DNA from: Rostratula benghalensis
Lineage: Eukaryota > Chordata > Aves > Charadriiformes > Rostratulidae
Reading direction: 5' to 3'
Assembly: GCA_013399305.1 (NCBI GenBank)
Contig: VXAI01000020.1
Span: forward strand, 6,332,607 to 6,396,606
DNA: 64,000 nt
Shown here: positions 62,001-64,000 of the stretch, in pieces
Layout: every line of letters begins with the position of its first letter
Position numbering within the stretch: position 1 is the stretch's first letter
Translations under genes and position numbers: made by a program
Notes under the pieces: generated by a model
Database searches by the model: none
Seen by the model: only the letters and a program-made list of their open reading frames with translations
What the model was told of the DNA's origin: nothing

Positions 62001-63512
62001 CTGCCTGGTTTATCCCGCTGTAGAACCTTTTAACATTTTCCTGTTTTTCAACTTTTCTTGCTTACATTTTTAAATAGGATGTTGTCCTTTAATCGCATTT
62101 ACTTGGTGACCATGAACAGAAAAGCCTAAAGGAGCGGAGAGGTGAAGAAATTGTCAGTATACACATCACATAAAAATGATGATGTTAAGAGATGAGTGCA
62201 GGGGCCTTGCTAAAGGTAGTAGTATTGTGATATGGTCTATTTTACCTTAAGGCCTTGAGTCAAAAAGCTAAATGGGAATAGGAATGTAACTAGCTGTACT
62301 CCGTAAGAGTAGCGCCTGGAAAATCACCGATGAGGAAGTGCTGCAAAATGTTACTGTTGTCTCTGCTGCCCTTTTTCACATAGCTTCAGCTAACAGAGCT
62401 GTCAGTGTACCTCTGGAGATCATGAAATCACTTAATGAAATGAAGTGTAACCAGCTCTTTACTTAACTAGGGGTTAATTAAGTGTGACCATCAAGTGATG
62501 GGAACCATAGTAGTATACAAGGGAATGCTTGTTCATTCCTGAAAGGCCTATTAAAGCAAAAGGAAATATGTGATCAGCGCAGTTGTCTGAATGTCTAACA
62601 CGGTACGGCGTGGGAATGCCAGCATCAGAGTTCAAACACACTGCTGCTTACTTGAGGTCCTGAACAAACCAGAATAACTTACACTGTGTGATTGCAATCA
62701 ATGCCTAGCACACTTCTGAGGGGCCAAAGCAATGAAATGGTTGACTAGCTTGCAGTATCTCATTAAACTGGTGAATCTTGCTTGCCTGAGATCATAGATT
62801 GTGTGCAAAGATTTCACTGAGCCCATTCCTTACTCCACGCCAGAGAGAAAATGAGGAATTACCAGTTTCTACACATCTTATTTTGAAGGGATTACAGAAA
62901 AGAATTTATATTTGTGTGCAGTTTATATTTGCAAAGAGGTTGGTAGGTGTGAAGTCCCACAGCTTCTGCTGTGATGTTGCTATAGTCACCTCTTGTGTGT
63001 GTGGTGGAGCTGAGGTGTGGATGTGAAGTAGCCTACTGAGTAGCAGAAAGTGAGCCTGTGCCAAATCCAGATGGAGAAATTCAGACTCCCTTTTTTTCTT
63101 AATATCAATCTCTTACTTGTAAAGTGAACACAAAAGCTAGCACTAAGATAAAGCAGGGCAAGTTGTGCGACTCGCATGTCTTCTCCCATTTCTCAGCTTT
63201 GATAGGCAGGAGAGAAGCATTTCTAGTGGCTGTCCTCAGTTTACAGAGCAAAGCCACCCATGCAACAGGGAAGGCTGTGAAGATTGTGCCTATGCAGGAG
63301 GCCCCATGGTCCCATGTAAGTGCTCTCAACTAAAATGCAGCCTGGAAGTCTCCTGGAGGTGCACTGGGTGCCACTGGTCAGCACAGCAAAGGCTGGGACC
63401 GCTGCTGAGTCTCTGCATTGTCAGTGCAGAAGGTATGGAGGATCAGGATGCTCAGGGCCATACCCATTCATGCCCTTGACACCACCAAAGATGGAGAGCC
63501 CACATCCTCTAT
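59033..63512 (+). other. 3'UTR and/or 3' flank of the CLC gene; no second gene seen
   Basis: AT-rich sequence with no recognised coding exon. If the terminal exon reads to its TAA, the 3'UTR starts here. AATAAA hexamers at 59857, 60990 and 61178 are possible poly(A) signals; the one at 60990 is followed within about 20 bases by a T-rich tract. A weak MIR-like patch lies near 60826-60900. Short open frames at 60342-60666 and 62799-63618 have no recognisable domains. Confidence 0.6.
60990..60995 (+). terminator. Candidate polyadenylation signal AATAAA
   Basis: AATAAA sits in AAAAAGCAATAAAGCAATGC, followed by GCAGGA and a T9 run with CCTCCTTG, a plausible cleavage site and U-rich downstream element. 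It lies about 1.96 kb after the TAA. AATAAA at 59857 and 61178 are alternatives with weaker downstream context. The real site cannot be chosen without transcript data. Confidence 0.3.
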
Positions 63513-63815
63513 TCCAGTATTTGACCACCTTCATGGTAAAAGATTTCTCTTATATTTAATTAGAATTTTCCATTCTCCAGCTTGTGCCATTGTCTATCAT
63601 TGTGCACCTACAAGATGAACCTGGATCTGTCTTCTCTGTAGCCTGAGGTCAGGTAGTTTCAACAGTCAGATCTTCTCTAAGCCTTGTCTTCTCCAAGACC
63701 AATGAGCTAATTTCTCTAAGCCTCTTCTCATGTGCCTGTGCCCCAGTTTGTTGGCCTGCTGCTGGGCTTGCTCCAGTATGTCAGTATTCATCCTGTACTG
63801 TGGAGCTTCCCACCA
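63513..63815 (-). mobile_element. Ancient CR1-type LINE fragment, antisense
   Basis: The plus strand shows, in the right order for a reversed CR1 3' half, CACCTTCATGGTAAAAGATT, TCTTATATTTAATTAGAATT, TTGTGCCATTGTC, GATCTTCTCTAAGCCTTGTC, CTAAGCCTCTTCTCATGTGC, GCTTGCTCCAGTATGTCAGT and CTGTACTGTGGAGCTTCCCA. These match the CR1 blocks that encode the end of ORF2 (SLEKRRL..., AGxSPxYW-like). Divergence is high, so this is an old subfamily. Borders are approximate. Confidence 0.75.
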
Positions 63816-64000
63816 CCTCCAAACTTTTGCAGGTTCAGTGCTAATCTTTTCTGTAACATTTAAATTTTAGTACATGTGCTACCAAAGAAAACATGATTTC
63901 TGTAGAAGATAAGCTAGAACAATGACTTTTTTAAAAAGAAGAAACTTGGAGACAATGGAAATGAAAGAGTTTTAACCTATTTCTGCCTTCTCCCACATTA
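63816..64000. other. Unassigned 3' end of window
   Basis: AT-rich sequence after the old CR1 fragment. I see nothing identifiable in it. Confidence 0.6.

Noticed and set aside
63165..63618. Overlapping open frames near the window end
   Set aside because: Part overlaps the ancient CR1 fragment and the rest shows no domain, so a second gene is not supported.
1..64000. Search for bacterial-type features (operons, CRISPR, insertion sequences, prophage) and for endogenous retroviral genes
   Set aside because: None seen; spliced exons, CR1 LINEs and AT-rich introns mark this as vertebrate nuclear DNA, and no multi-gene system is present.

Overview
This is vertebrate nuclear DNA, most likely from a bird. 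It is AT-rich, almost wholly intronic, and its recognisable repeats are mainly truncated CR1 LINE copies, two of which end in the tandem ATTCTATG octamer typical of avian and reptilian CR1. Nothing bacterial or viral was recognised. One 8-base run of N lies at 24592-24599. No species call is possible from sequence alone.

The window holds the 3' half of one protein-coding gene on the + strand. Seven exons (4403-4574, 6182-6353, 23094-23260, 41499-41678, 55462-55558, 56558-56653, 58781-59032) have consensus AG/GT borders and matching phases, and they join into one uninterrupted frame of 377 codons plus a stop. The product is the C-terminal half of a CLC-family chloride/proton transporter: the last membrane helices, including the GxFxP-type and helix-R tyrosine regions, followed by two cytoplasmic CBS domains. 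It belongs with the CLC-6/CLC-7 (endosome/lysosome) branch but looks too divergent to be a bird orthologue of either, so I treat it as a third member of that branch. The 5' exons, which would carry the gating and proton glutamates, lie before the window. Residue numbers below count from the first complete codon (position 4405).

The introns are very uneven (about 1.6, 16.7, 18.2, 13.8, 1.0 and 2.1 kb). CR1 fragments lie at 3312-4245, 11047-11392, 24815-26218, 38225-39276, 44055-44161, 47510-47900, 53549-53892 and about 63513-63815. MIR-like SINE fossils lie near 5700, 50400 and 57500. Three intronic stretches look regulatory by motif content: a ZNF143-type motif at 12663-12682, a SOX/TCF cluster at 49480-49665, and a TALE/HOX plus POU palindrome cluster at 51203-51288. 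From 59033 to 64000 there is 3' flank or 3'UTR, with candidate poly(A) signals and no second gene that I recognise.

I found no multi-gene system. The most interesting items are the divergent CLC paralogue, with substitutions at otherwise conserved pore positions, and the intronic regulatory candidates.
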